Origin: an uncultured Collinsella sp.
Lineage (GTDB): Bacteria > Actinomycetota > Coriobacteriia > Coriobacteriales > Coriobacteriaceae
Length of the DNA: 14,054 bases
Assembly (NCBI GenBank): GCA_900545505.1
Contig: UQZC01000019.1
Span: forward strand, 1 to 14,054
Direction: 5' to 3'
The translations under genes and the position numbers were made by a program. The notes under the pieces are model-generated. The model made no database searches. It was not told the origin of the DNA and worked only from the letters and a program-made list of their open reading frames with translations. Numbering within the stretch: the first letter of the stretch is position 1; every line of letters starts with the position of its first letter. Positions 6,029-13,475 of the stretch are shown in pieces.

Positions 6029-6880
6029 ATGTCTGAATCCAAACCGACGCTGCGCCGCGAGCAGATTGCGGGCATGAATATCCACTACATCATGTGGTCG
6101 CTCGATTACTTCCTTGATGTGCAGCAGCGTTTGGGCTTTGAGTCCATTGAGCTGTGGTGTGCAGAGCCGCATGTGACGCTCGACCACACGGGCTACTTTG
6201 AGGCTGAGGTCCTGGCGAAAAAGGCTGCAGACCGTGGGCTTAGGTATCGTACTCTGTGCCCCGAGAACGTTGTCTATCCTTGGCAGTACTGCGCACGCAA
6301 ACCGCTGCATGAACAGCGCAGCCTGGCGTACTTTAAGCACGGCATTGAGCTTGCCGAGGTACTTGGGTGCGACCGTATGTCCATCAACTCGGGCTGGGGC
6401 GACTGGGACGAGGACCGCGAGGAAGCCTGGAAGCGCAGCCGCGAGCACTTGTCCATTCTGGCGGAGTATGCCGGCGAGCACGGTCTGGTGCTTACGATGG
6501 AAAGCCTGCGTCCCGAGGAGAGCAACCTTGTGACGACGGTTTCCGATGCGAAGCGCATGATTGACGAGGTCGCGAGCCCGTACTTACAGCCCATGGTTGA
6601 TACAACCGCGATGGGCGTTGCAGGCGAGACGCTCGAGGACTGGTTTGCCGCCTTTGGTGATGGGGCAATTCACGAGATGCACTTTATCGACGGTGACCCG
6701 TATGGCCATCTGGTGTGGGGCGATGGCAAGCACGATATGGACGCTTTTGTCGCCACGCTCAACGCCCATGGTTTCGACGGCATGCTGGGCCAGGAAATCA
6801 CGGACGGTCGTTACTACGATGACCCGGCGGCGGCAGATGCCAAGAACATGGCCGCATTCGAGAAATATCTGATTGACTAA
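6029..6880 (+). CDS. Sugar epimerase/isomerase, FrlC-like (AP endonuclease-2 type TIM barrel)
   Basis: A 283-residue xylose-isomerase-like TIM barrel. The expected divalent-metal ligands are visible as Glu158 (LTMESLRP), Asp191 (PMVDTTAM), His218 (EMHFID) and Glu256 (GQEIT). Other landmarks are IELWCAEPH (40-48), CPENVVYPW (77-85) and a GDGKHD loop (231-236). The IEIWGGRPH, TPE and ESN landmarks of E. coli FrlC, which interconverts fructoselysine and psicoselysine at C3, have close equivalents here. I infer a ketosamine or ketose 3-epimerase acting before or beside the kinase and deglycase. A general hexulose or tagatose epimerase is the alternative. AAGGAGG lies just before the ATG inside the end of the previous gene. 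A 62-base gap with a hairpin follows. Confidence 0.8.
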   Translation: MSESKPTLRREQIAGMNIHYIMWSLDYFLDVQQRLGFESIELWCAEPHVTLDHTGYFEAEVLAKKAADRGLRYRTLCPENVVYPWQYCARKPLHEQRSLAYFKHGIELAEVLGCDRMSINSGWGDWDEDREEAWKRSREHLSILAEYAGEHGLVLTMESLRPEESNLVTTVSDAKRMIDEVASPYLQPMVDTTAMGVAGETLEDWFAAFGDGAIHEMHFIDGDPYGHLVWGDGKHDMDAFVATLNAHGFDGMLGQEITDGRYYDDPAAADAKNMAAFEKYLID

Positions 6881-6890
6881 AACAACTATC

Positions 6891-6922
6891 GGCCACGCAA
6901 CCAACGTCATTGATTGCGGGCC
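6891..6922 (+). other. Intercistronic hairpin before the SIS gene
   Basis: GGCC-A-CGCAA (6891-6900) pairs with TTGCG-GGCC (6914-6922) in a 9-bp stem with one bulged A and a 13-base loop. It is followed by AAATAAGA, not a T-run, so it is not an intrinsic terminator. It may protect or process the mRNA and could adjust expression of the deglycase. Confidence 0.45.
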
Positions 6923-6942
6923 AAATAAGAAAGGAACTGGAT

Positions 6943-7911
6943 ATGAACGCACACGATCTGATCAAAGAGGCAATTGCCGAGAAGGGCAAGTTCGACAGCG
7001 TCTACTGGATTGCTTGCGGTGGCTCCATGATCGATTTGATTCCGGCTCATGAGCTTCTGCAGCGCGAGGCAACCACCTTCACTTCGTATATCTATACCGC
7101 GCGTGAATTCGACATTATGCGTCCGCGTCGTCTGGGCGAGAAGTCCCTGGTCATCGCTTGCAGCCACAGTGGCAACACCCCGGAGGTCGTCGAGGGCTGC
7201 GAGATTGCCCTTGCTGCCGGTGCTACGGTGATCGCCCAGACCGACAACGCTGGATCCAAGATTGACTCTGGCAAGTGGACCACGTGGGTCTACCCGTGGG
7301 GCGAGGGCGTGCCGCAGGCCGAGGTCCCCGCTGGTATTTCGCTGTCGCTTGCGGCCGAGCTGCTCGATCAGCAGGAGGGCTACGCCGATCTTGCCGATAT
7401 GTATGCAGGTATCGCCGAGATGGATAAGATTCTTCCCCCGGCACGTGAGAAGGTAAATGCCGAGCTGGGTGATCGCTTTGCCAAGCTTTGCCAGGAGCAC
7501 GAGTTCTTCTATATTCTGGGCAGCGGTCCCAACTTTAGCCAGACCTACGGTTTCGCTATCTGCTCTCTTATGGAGATGCAGTGGCAGCACTGCAGCTACA
7601 TCCACTCTGCCGAGTACTTCCATGGCCCCTTCGAGGCTACTCAGGATGGCGTATTTTACTTCCTGCAGATGGGCTCCAGCGAGTGCCGTGCTATGGACGA
7701 GCGCGCCCTGGCGTTCCTTAAGACGCATACCGATACACTGATGGTGCTCGATGCCAAGGAGTACGGTATGGAAGCCGTGCCGGCGAGCGTCCGTGCCTAT
7801 CTGGACCCGGTGCTGTTCTACGCCATGAACTGTGAGCTGCGTGCCGCACGCGGCAAGGTGTTTGATCACGATCCCGATTTCCGTCGCTACATGGGCGTTG
7901 TCGAGTACTAG
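6943..7911 (+). CDS. SIS-domain deglycase, FrlB-like (fructosamine 6-phosphate deglycase)
   Basis: A 322-residue protein with two SIS folds. The first carries IACGGSM (23-29) and the phosphosugar-binding SHSGNT (74-79). The second includes ILGSGPNFSQTYGF and the segment HSAEYFHGPFE (221-231). FrlB and FraB deglycases use a glutamate in the HSAE-type segment, here Glu224, for acid/base catalysis. The C-terminus, HDPDFRRYMGVVEY, is also FrlB-like. FrlB splits fructoselysine 6-phosphate into glucose 6-phosphate and lysine. Length is normal for that group and shorter than the three-domain GlmS. The FrlC-like gene upstream and FrlD-like kinase 13 bases downstream support the role. The amine part of the substrate could be an amino acid other than lysine. 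AAAGGA precedes the ATG at 6943. Confidence 0.85.
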   Translation: MNAHDLIKEAIAEKGKFDSVYWIACGGSMIDLIPAHELLQREATTFTSYIYTAREFDIMRPRRLGEKSLVIACSHSGNTPEVVEGCEIALAAGATVIAQTDNAGSKIDSGKWTTWVYPWGEGVPQAEVPAGISLSLAAELLDQQEGYADLADMYAGIAEMDKILPPAREKVNAELGDRFAKLCQEHEFFYILGSGPNFSQTYGFAICSLMEMQWQHCSYIHSAEYFHGPFEATQDGVFYFLQMGSSECRAMDERALAFLKTHTDTLMVLDAKEYGMEAVPASVRAYLDPVLFYAMNCELRAARGKVFDHDPDFRRYMGVVEY

Positions 7912-7924
7912 AAGGGTAAATACC

Positions 7925-8788
7925 ATGGCATTTAACGTTAACGCGCTCGGATTTGGCGACAACGTCGTCGATCGCTACGAGCATATCCACACCATGTATC
8001 CCGGCGGCAATGCGGTGAACTTCGCCGTTTATGCCAAGAAATGCGGTGCCGCACGCTCCGCATACATGGGCATTTTTGGCAATGATGCCGCTGCCGAGCA
8101 TGTCATTGCAAGCCTCGAGGATGAGGGTATCGAGCTTGACAAGTGCGAGCAGATGATTGGCGAGAACGGAGCGGCTCGCGTGACCGTCGTTGACGGTGAC
8201 CGTGTCTTCCTTGGCTCCAACGAGGGCGGTATCCGTGGCGATGCGCGCTATGTCCTCGATCGCTTTGACCTTTCGTACATGAAGCAGTTCGATGTGGTTC
8301 ATTCGGGCAACTATTGCTTTACCGAGCGCGAGCTTCCCAAGTTGAAGGCTGCGGGCGTCACGGTCTCTTTTGACTTTTCGGACGACTCCACCGACGAGTA
8401 CTACGAGCAGATTGCGCCCTACGTCGATTTTGCTTTCTTTAGCGCGGCGGATGCCGCGAGCGAGGACGAGATTCGCGAGCGTTTGGCATGGGTGAAGGGC
8501 TTGGGTCCGCGTTTTGTGTCGGCTACGGCGGGCGCCGAGGGCTGCATTGCTTACGACGGCGAGCGTTATTACCGCCAGCTGGCTAAACCGGTAACGGACA
8601 TGAAGGACACCATGGGGGCGGGCGACTCGTTCCTCACCTCGTTTTTGATGTGCTATCTCGATTCCGCTAAGCGTGGTGAGGATGGCGCCGAAGCCATCGA
8701 GCGCGCGCTCGACTTTGCTGCCGGGTTTGCCTCGACCGTGTGCGGTATGGAAGGTTCTTGGGGCCACGGAGCACCAATCGTCGAATAG
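7925..8788 (+). CDS. PfkB-family sugar kinase, FrlD-like (fructosamine 6-kinase)
   Basis: A 287-residue ribokinase-fold kinase. The N-terminal sugar-binding motif GDNVVD (11-16) and GGNAVN (27-32) are nearly those of E. coli FrlD. The C-terminal signature DTMGAGDSF contains the anion hole and catalytic base Asp234. Internal landmarks DVVHSGNY and VSFDFSDD also match the FrlD pattern. The predicted reaction is ATP-dependent C6 phosphorylation of a fructosamine, giving the substrate for the SIS deglycase encoded just upstream. It is about 25 residues longer than E. coli FrlD, mainly at the C-terminal end (GMEGSWGHGAPIVE). AAGGG lies shortly before the ATG. This is the last gene of module 1; a strong hairpin follows at 8859. 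Confidence 0.85.
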   Translation: MAFNVNALGFGDNVVDRYEHIHTMYPGGNAVNFAVYAKKCGAARSAYMGIFGNDAAAEHVIASLEDEGIELDKCEQMIGENGAARVTVVDGDRVFLGSNEGGIRGDARYVLDRFDLSYMKQFDVVHSGNYCFTERELPKLKAAGVTVSFDFSDDSTDEYYEQIAPYVDFAFFSAADAASEDEIRERLAWVKGLGPRFVSATAGAEGCIAYDGERYYRQLAKPVTDMKDTMGAGDSFLTSFLMCYLDSAKRGEDGAEAIERALDFAAGFASTVCGMEGSWGHGAPIVE

Positions 8789-8858
8789 CTTAAGAAAGCG
8801 TACGGCGGTTTGGCTATGAGGCCTTGGACAGCCGATGCAAAACAATAAGCGAAACGCG

Positions 8859-8892
8859 AAAAGGGGGCTCGCCATGTGGTGGGTCCCCTTTT
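8859..8892 (+). terminator. Intrinsic terminator or attenuator inside the cluster
   Basis: AAAAGGGGGCTCGCC (8859-8873) and GGTGGGTCCCCTTTT (8878-8892) form a 15-bp stem with several G-U pairs and an AUGU loop, with the T-run in the 3' arm. It lies 70 bases after the first kinase and 17 bases before the second. No good promoter was seen between 8789 and 8858, so downstream genes probably depend on partial read-through. The closest candidate is TTGGAC at 8824 with a poor -10. Confidence 0.8.
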
Positions 8893-8909
8893 GAACATTG
8901 GAGAAGACC

Positions 8910-9710
8910 ATGGGTATTAAAGCGTGTGCGGCTGGTTTTTGCTGCGCGGACGTCTATCAAAACATCGGCGTGTTCTATCCGACTGGTAACGGCATTGACT
9001 GGGGTATCCATCTTGCACGAATGGGCGTTTCGGTATCCGCCGTGTCGGTTGTCGGCAAGGACGAGTACGGAGACAAGATGAGAGAGGCACTGGCCGCTGA
9101 GGGGTTCGATATCTCACATCTGCGGGTGGAGGATGGCGACACCTCGGTGATGCTCATGGCATTGAAAGACGGCGTCGATCGCGTGCATCTCGAGGCAATC
9201 GATGGCGTAATGGAGACATATCGTCCGAATGAAGATGACCGGGCGTTTATCCTAGAGCATGACATCATTCATACCGACCTGTTTGGCAATTGTTTGGACC
9301 TCCTGCCCGAATGGCATGATGCGGGCAAGACGGTGGTAATGGACTTCTCGGTGTTCAGCCAGGATCCCGAATATGCCTGTGAGACTCATTTTCCTTACGT
9401 AGACTACGCGTTCATGTCGTTTGAAGAGGACACTCCGGAGCTACGAGACTGGGTACGCCACGTGCAGGAATTGGGACCGCGCGTTGCGGTTGCCACGCTT
9501 GGCGAGAAGGGAAGCATTGCCTATGACGGTGAGCGCTTCTATGAGTGCGGGATCGTACCGGCGGAGAAGGTCGTTAATACCGTGGGTGCCGGCGACTCGT
9601 ATATTGCCGGGTTTACCAAGGGCGTGATCGATGGCCTTGATATTCCGGCGTGTATGAAGGCGGGCGCTGAGCTGTCGTCCCGAGTGATTGGTTCGTTTGA
9701 GCCGTACTAG
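8910..9710 (+). CDS. Second PfkB-family sugar kinase with diverged substrate site
   Basis: A 266-residue ribokinase-fold kinase. The catalytic signature is intact: NTVGAGDSY with catalytic Asp229 and its anion hole. The N-terminal sugar-binding region differs from FrlD and from the neighbouring kinase. GDNxVD becomes GFCCAD (9-14), so the first acidic residue is Phe10 while Asp14 is kept, and GGNAVN becomes TGNGID (25-30). This predicts a working kinase for a different sugar or sugar amine. Other FrlD-like landmarks remain: GKDEYGDKMREAL, HDIIHTDLFGN and VMDFSVF. The ATG at 8910 is preferred because GGAG (8900-8903) is six bases upstream; a TTG at 8898 is weaker. It is separated from module 1 by the terminator at 8859-8892 and leads the second module. 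Confidence 0.85.
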   Translation: MGIKACAAGFCCADVYQNIGVFYPTGNGIDWGIHLARMGVSVSAVSVVGKDEYGDKMREALAAEGFDISHLRVEDGDTSVMLMALKDGVDRVHLEAIDGVMETYRPNEDDRAFILEHDIIHTDLFGNCLDLLPEWHDAGKTVVMDFSVFSQDPEYACETHFPYVDYAFMSFEEDTPELRDWVRHVQELGPRVAVATLGEKGSIAYDGERFYECGIVPAEKVVNTVGAGDSYIAGFTKGVIDGLDIPACMKAGAELSSRVIGSFEPY

Positions 9711-9737
9711 GGTCAAATGCCTGGAAAGGAGTACGAA

Positions 9738-10598
9738 ATGGTTATCGACATGTTGGTCCATCCTATGCTCTACGGCGAGATCTGTACGCCGGGTGATGAG
9801 CCTGATGGATTCGGTTTTTGGTCACGAGAATTTGGTATGGGGCATATGGGCCCCATGGATTGGGATGAGCTTCAAGTCGAGATGGACGTCTGCGACGTGC
9901 AGAAGAGCGTGCTCATGCCGCTCGATGTAACCACGGCATACGGAGGGCACTTTGGCACCAATGACCAGATTGCCATGCTGGTTGCCGCGCATCCCGATCG
10001 TCTGTGGGGATTTGCGAGCGTAGACCCGCAGGTGAGCGGTGCCGCAGACGAATTGGAGCGCGCCTTTACCGAGTTGGGGGCAAAGGGGCTTTGCCTGCAT
10101 CCGGCAAAGCAGGGTTTTGCCCCCGATGATGCTGTGGCCGAGCCGCTTTACGAGCTGTGCGAGCGCTATAACAAGCCGGTGGTTTTCCATGCCGGTATGT
10201 CTTGGGAGCCGGGCGCAGAGCTCTCGCGCAGTAACCCGCTTGCATTTGAGCACACAATCGCAACGCATCCAAATGTGCGCTTTAGTTTGACTCACTTTGG
10301 CTGGCCCTGGGTGCGCGAGACCGTGGCGATGCTGCTCAAGTATCCCAACTGCTACACGGACACCTCTATCACTTACATCGATTCGCCCGAGGAGATGATG
10401 CAGCGTCTTTTCACGGTCGATATGGGGCCGCTGTGGTATGAGCGCGCGCTATCGCACCAAGTGATGTTCGCCAGCAATACGCCGCGCTTCCGTGCATTCA
10501 AACTCAAGCGGGCGCTCGATACCGTGCCCATGCGCGATGATGCGCGAGAAAGGCTCTACTGGGGTAATGCCCTGCGTTTTCTTGAAGGGGATGAGTAA
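9738..10598 (+). CDS. Amidohydrolase-2 family protein lacking two usual metal ligands
   Basis: A 286-residue TIM-barrel protein of the amidohydrolase-2 (ACMSD/LigJ-like, COG2159) group. Typical landmarks are present: SVLMPLD, LWGFASVDP, KGLCLHPAKQGF with His121, VVFHAG with His151, and LTHFGWPW with His186. The N-terminal HxH motif reads IDMLVHP, so the first His is Leu6 and only His8 remains. The C-terminal Asp normally found in GSDxP is Asn247 in FASNTP. Family members are metal-dependent hydrolases or decarboxylases. Here the metal site must be altered, perhaps mononuclear with fewer ligands, or the protein no longer catalyses a metal-dependent step. The start at 9738 follows AAAGGAG (9724-9730 region). 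The next gene begins two bases after its stop, so the two are coupled. Confidence 0.8.
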   Translation: MVIDMLVHPMLYGEICTPGDEPDGFGFWSREFGMGHMGPMDWDELQVEMDVCDVQKSVLMPLDVTTAYGGHFGTNDQIAMLVAAHPDRLWGFASVDPQVSGAADELERAFTELGAKGLCLHPAKQGFAPDDAVAEPLYELCERYNKPVVFHAGMSWEPGAELSRSNPLAFEHTIATHPNVRFSLTHFGWPWVRETVAMLLKYPNCYTDTSITYIDSPEEMMQRLFTVDMGPLWYERALSHQVMFASNTPRFRAFKLKRALDTVPMRDDARERLYWGNALRFLEGDE

Positions 10599-10600
10599 AC

Positions 10601-11029
10601 ATGGTGACGCTCGAGACATTGAGCTATCTATCGACTGCTCCGGACCAGTTCATCGATATTACCGAAGACGTGCACGCTGCCATCGAACGCAGCTCGGTGA
10701 CCAATGGCTTGGCAGCGATTATTTTGTCGCATACGACCTGTGGAATCGTGGTAAACGAGGGGCTGCCCTGCGTGGAGACGGATCTTATGGAGACGCTTGA
10801 TCGCATCGCCCCACTCGATGCCCCCTATGCGCATGCACACTTCCTGCCGAGCTATGGAGCCACCGGCAACAACTCCTGTGGGCATATCAAGAGCATGATT
10901 TGTGGAAACAGTTGCTTCTTTCCCGTCCAAGATGGCCACATCGTGTGCGGAAGTGCCCAGAACATCTATCTTGCGGAGTTTGACGGTCCGCAGAAGCGAA
11001 AAGTGTACGTCGAGGTGCTGGGGGAGTAA
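10601..11029 (+). CDS. YjbQ/UPF0047 family protein
   Basis: A 142-residue single-domain protein of the UPF0047/YjbQ family. Conserved features are SHTTCGIVVNEG (43-54) with His44, GNNSCGHIKSMICGNS (89-104) with His95, and the C-terminal YLAEFDGPQKRKVYVEV. The usual GTWQ segment is GSAQ here. E. coli YjbQ was reported to have weak thiamine phosphate synthase activity, and the family is often labelled secondary thiamine-phosphate synthase. Its true role is unclear, and no thiamine gene is nearby. Placement inside a sugar-kinase operon, coupled to an amidohydrolase, suggests a catabolic step on a phosphorylated or enol intermediate. The ATG is two bases after the previous stop, with AAGGGG about 11 bases upstream; GTG at 10604 is an alternative start. 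Confidence 0.85.
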   Translation: MVTLETLSYLSTAPDQFIDITEDVHAAIERSSVTNGLAAIILSHTTCGIVVNEGLPCVETDLMETLDRIAPLDAPYAHAHFLPSYGATGNNSCGHIKSMICGNSCFFPVQDGHIVCGSAQNIYLAEFDGPQKRKVYVEVLGE

Positions 11030-11062
11030 CGTCCCTGCAATAACTCTATGAAGGAGCACGTT

Positions 11063-11872
11063 ATGTCGTTTCTAACCTCGATGTTCAAGACCGAAAAGCC
11101 GGTTATCGGAATGCTGCACCTGCGTCCTCTGCCGGGCGATCCACTGTATTACCCGGGCGGAAGCGTGTCGCAGGTCGCGGAAGCCGCCAAGCGCGATCTC
11201 GAGGCGTTGCAGCAGGGCGGTGTCGATGGCATTTTGATTACCAATGAGCTCTCGATGCCCTATGAGCAGCACGTTTCTCCCTCAACCCTTGCATCGATGG
11301 GTCATGTAATCGGGACTCTATCCCATGATCTGTCGACTCCTTGGGGAGCTGAGGCTATTTACGATGGTGATGCCACAATCGAGTTGTGCGCTGCCGTCGA
11401 CGCGCAGTTCACGCGCTGCAATTTTTGCGGTGCCTGGGCCGGCGATCTCGGGCTGATTAACCGAGATTTTGCTCACACCATGCGTCGCAAGGCGGCGCTG
11501 CGCCTGGACGACCTCAAGCTTTTTCACTTCATCACGAGCGAGGGGGAGGTTTATCTCAACGACCGCACGACTGCGGACATTGCCGATTCACTTCTCTTTA
11601 ATTGCCTACCGGATGCGATGGTCATCGGCGGTTCGGCTGCCGGTCGTGGCGCTTCGGGCGAGCTTGCCGATGAGGTTCGCGAGCGTGTTGGCGAAGTACC
11701 CGTGGTATGTGGCACCGGTTGTCGCGAAAATACCGTGGCTGACGTATTTGCTCACTACGATGGCGCGTTTGTCGGCACCTGCTTAAAGCGCGACGGAAAG
11801 CTGGATGCCCCGGTTGATGTTGAGCGGGTAGCTCGTTTTATGGCTGCCGCTCGTACGGCGCGAGGGGAGTAG
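11063..11872 (+). CDS. BtpA/SgcQ-family TIM-barrel protein
   Basis: A 269-residue protein of the BtpA family (named after a cyanobacterial photosystem I biogenesis factor; SgcQ is the E. coli member). The N-terminus KPVIGMLHLRPLPGDP (12-27) is the family signature. GGVDGILITNELSMPY, the central RCNFCGAWAGDLGLI segment and the C-terminal phosphate-site-like IGGSAAGRG and CGTGCRENT follow the TIM-barrel layout. The segment that in most relatives reads ENFGD is TNELS here, which may change the active site. In non-photosynthetic bacteria the family lies in sugar operons and has no settled reaction. Two glycine-rich loops near the C-terminus suggest a phosphorylated ligand (inference). AAGGAG lies just before the ATG at 11063. 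The FGGY kinase starts six bases after its stop. Confidence 0.85.
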   Translation: MSFLTSMFKTEKPVIGMLHLRPLPGDPLYYPGGSVSQVAEAAKRDLEALQQGGVDGILITNELSMPYEQHVSPSTLASMGHVIGTLSHDLSTPWGAEAIYDGDATIELCAAVDAQFTRCNFCGAWAGDLGLINRDFAHTMRRKAALRLDDLKLFHFITSEGEVYLNDRTTADIADSLLFNCLPDAMVIGGSAAGRGASGELADEVRERVGEVPVVCGTGCRENTVADVFAHYDGAFVGTCLKRDGKLDAPVDVERVARFMAAARTARGE

Positions 11873-11878
11873 GCACCT

Positions 11879-13396
11879 ATGGCGCTCTATCTGGGTATTG
11901 ATATTGGGACAAGCGCCTCTAAAGGCGTCTTAATCGATGATCGATGCAACATCGTTTGCCAAGCCTCTTGTGGACATGAGACGGACAACCCGTGTGACGG
12001 ATGGTACCAGCATGATGCGGAGGCAGTTTGGTGGGGCGATTTTTGCCGCTTGTCGCGCGAGCTGGTGGCGCGATCGGGGGTTAACGCGGCACAGATCGGA
12101 TGCGTGGGCCTTTCCGCATTGGGTTGCGACTGTGTGCCGGTCGATACCGAGTGCAACGCGCTGGCGCCCGCGATTTTGTATGGAGTCGATGCACGTTCGA
12201 AGCCGCAGATTGACGAGCTCCTTTCCGAATATGGGTCAGATCGCGCACGCGAGCTTTTCGGGCATGATCCCTGTTCGTCAGATATTGCTCCCAAGATCTT
12301 GTGGTTTAAGGAGAATATGCCCGAGGTGCACGAACGTGCCGCGAAGTTCCTGACGGCGTCATCGTTTCTGTGCGCAAAGTTGACGGGGCGTTTTACGGTG
12401 GACCGTTATTTGGCGGAGGATTTTCTTCCCCTATACGACCGCTACACCTGGAAGGTTGATGCTCGGGAATGTGCTCGTTTCTGCCGGCCTGACCAGATGG
12501 CGGAGGTGATGTCGGCTACCGATATTGCCGGGGTGATTACGCAGCGTGCGGCTGAGGCGACGGGGCTCGCGGCAGGGACACCTGTCTTAGTGGGAACGGG
12601 CGACTCTGGTGCCGAGGCCATTTCGACGGGTGTATTCCGTCCCGGCGATATGATGGTTCAGTTGGGGAGTACGGCGTATTTCATCTACCTAGCTGATCAT
12701 ATGATCGATGATGCCCGCCTGTGGCCGGGGACGTTTATCATTCCCGGAACTTACGGGATCTGCGCGGGGACCAATACGGCGGGCGCACTCACATCGTGGC
12801 TGCGCCAAGAGCTGTATCGCGACGCCGTGGAGGCCGAGGGCCACGGTGGTCCCGATGCCTATTCGGTTATGGCGCATGATGCCGCCGACGTGGCGCCGGG
12901 TGCCGATGGGCTCCTGTGTCTGCCGTACTTTGCGGGGGAGCGTACTCCGCTCAACGATCCCGAGGCGCGTGGCGTCTTCTTTGGCCTGACCGGAAGGCAT
13001 ACGCGAGCCCATATGGTTCGCGCCGCCTTGGAAGGCGTCGCGTATACCGTTGCATCCCATGTCGACATTATCGAGCGAGAGCATGGACTGCCAATTGGGC
13101 GCATTATGCTTGTCGGAGGTGGAACCAAGAATCCAGTTTGGATGCAGGCTATCGCCGACGTATGCGGGCGCGAGGTCTCGGTTGCCAAGGTTACGGTGGG
13201 CGCATGCTTCGGTGATGCCATCATGGCAGCTCTCGCAGGTGGCGCCTATGCATCATGGGATGAGCTCGCCCAAGTCCTTGGCGTTGCGCAAACAATCGAG
13301 CCCGATATGGCTGCCCACGAGTTATATGCGTCGCGTCGTCATATCTTTGACGAATTGTATGCACGCAACCGTGATCTCATGCACGAATTGGTGTAA
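11879..13396 (+). CDS. FGGY-family carbohydrate kinase, xylulokinase-like
   Basis: A 505-residue ASKHA-fold kinase. The N-terminal phosphate loop is LGIDIGTSASKG (5-16). YGVDAR (101-106) corresponds to the sugar-contacting WxDxR segment. GTGDSGAEA contains the catalytic-base position Asp242. The second ATP-binding domain shows QLGSTAY, LPYFAGERTPLNDPEARG and LVGGGTKNPVWMQAIADV. Overall it is closest in style to xylulokinase and related ketose or polyol kinases; the specific sugar is not readable. The size is normal. It is the last gene of the cluster, six bases after the BtpA-family gene, and is followed by a terminator. Having this and two PfkB kinases in one transcription unit implies at least two different sugar substrates or a branched route. 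Confidence 0.88.
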   Translation: MALYLGIDIGTSASKGVLIDDRCNIVCQASCGHETDNPCDGWYQHDAEAVWWGDFCRLSRELVARSGVNAAQIGCVGLSALGCDCVPVDTECNALAPAILYGVDARSKPQIDELLSEYGSDRARELFGHDPCSSDIAPKILWFKENMPEVHERAAKFLTASSFLCAKLTGRFTVDRYLAEDFLPLYDRYTWKVDARECARFCRPDQMAEVMSATDIAGVITQRAAEATGLAAGTPVLVGTGDSGAEAISTGVFRPGDMMVQLGSTAYFIYLADHMIDDARLWPGTFIIPGTYGICAGTNTAGALTSWLRQELYRDAVEAEGHGGPDAYSVMAHDAADVAPGADGLLCLPYFAGERTPLNDPEARGVFFGLTGRHTRAHMVRAALEGVAYTVASHVDIIEREHGLPIGRIMLVGGGTKNPVWMQAIADVCGREVSVAKVTVGACFGDAIMAALAGGAYASWDELAQVLGVAQTIEPDMAAHELYASRRHIFDELYARNRDLMHELV

Positions 13397-13423
13397 TGCT
13401 GCCGAATTGTACTGCCTACCAAT

Positions 13424-13464
13424 AGGGACTGCGTTGTGCGATTCGCATGTCCCTTGGCATTTTT
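13424..13464 (+). terminator. Intrinsic terminator closing the cluster
   Basis: AGGGACTGCG (13424-13433) pairs with CGCA-T-GTCCCT (13444-13454) in a 10-bp stem with one bulged T, followed a few bases later by TTTTT (13460-13464). The flanking CCAA and TTGG can extend the stem. It lies 27 bases after the FGGY kinase, between converging genes. The minus-strand TatD gene ends 12 bases further on. Confidence 0.75.
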
Positions 13465-13475
13465 GCCCACAGGGG

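Noticed and set aside
6907..8911. Two long minus-strand open frames opposite the SIS and first kinase genes
   Set aside because: They mirror the codon bias of convincing plus-strand genes, show no family motif, and lack a plausible ribosome binding site.
10601..11029. YjbQ gene as evidence for a thiamine biosynthesis operon
   Set aside because: No other thiamine gene and no TPP-riboswitch-like leader was seen in the region; the neighbours are sugar kinases and hydrolases.
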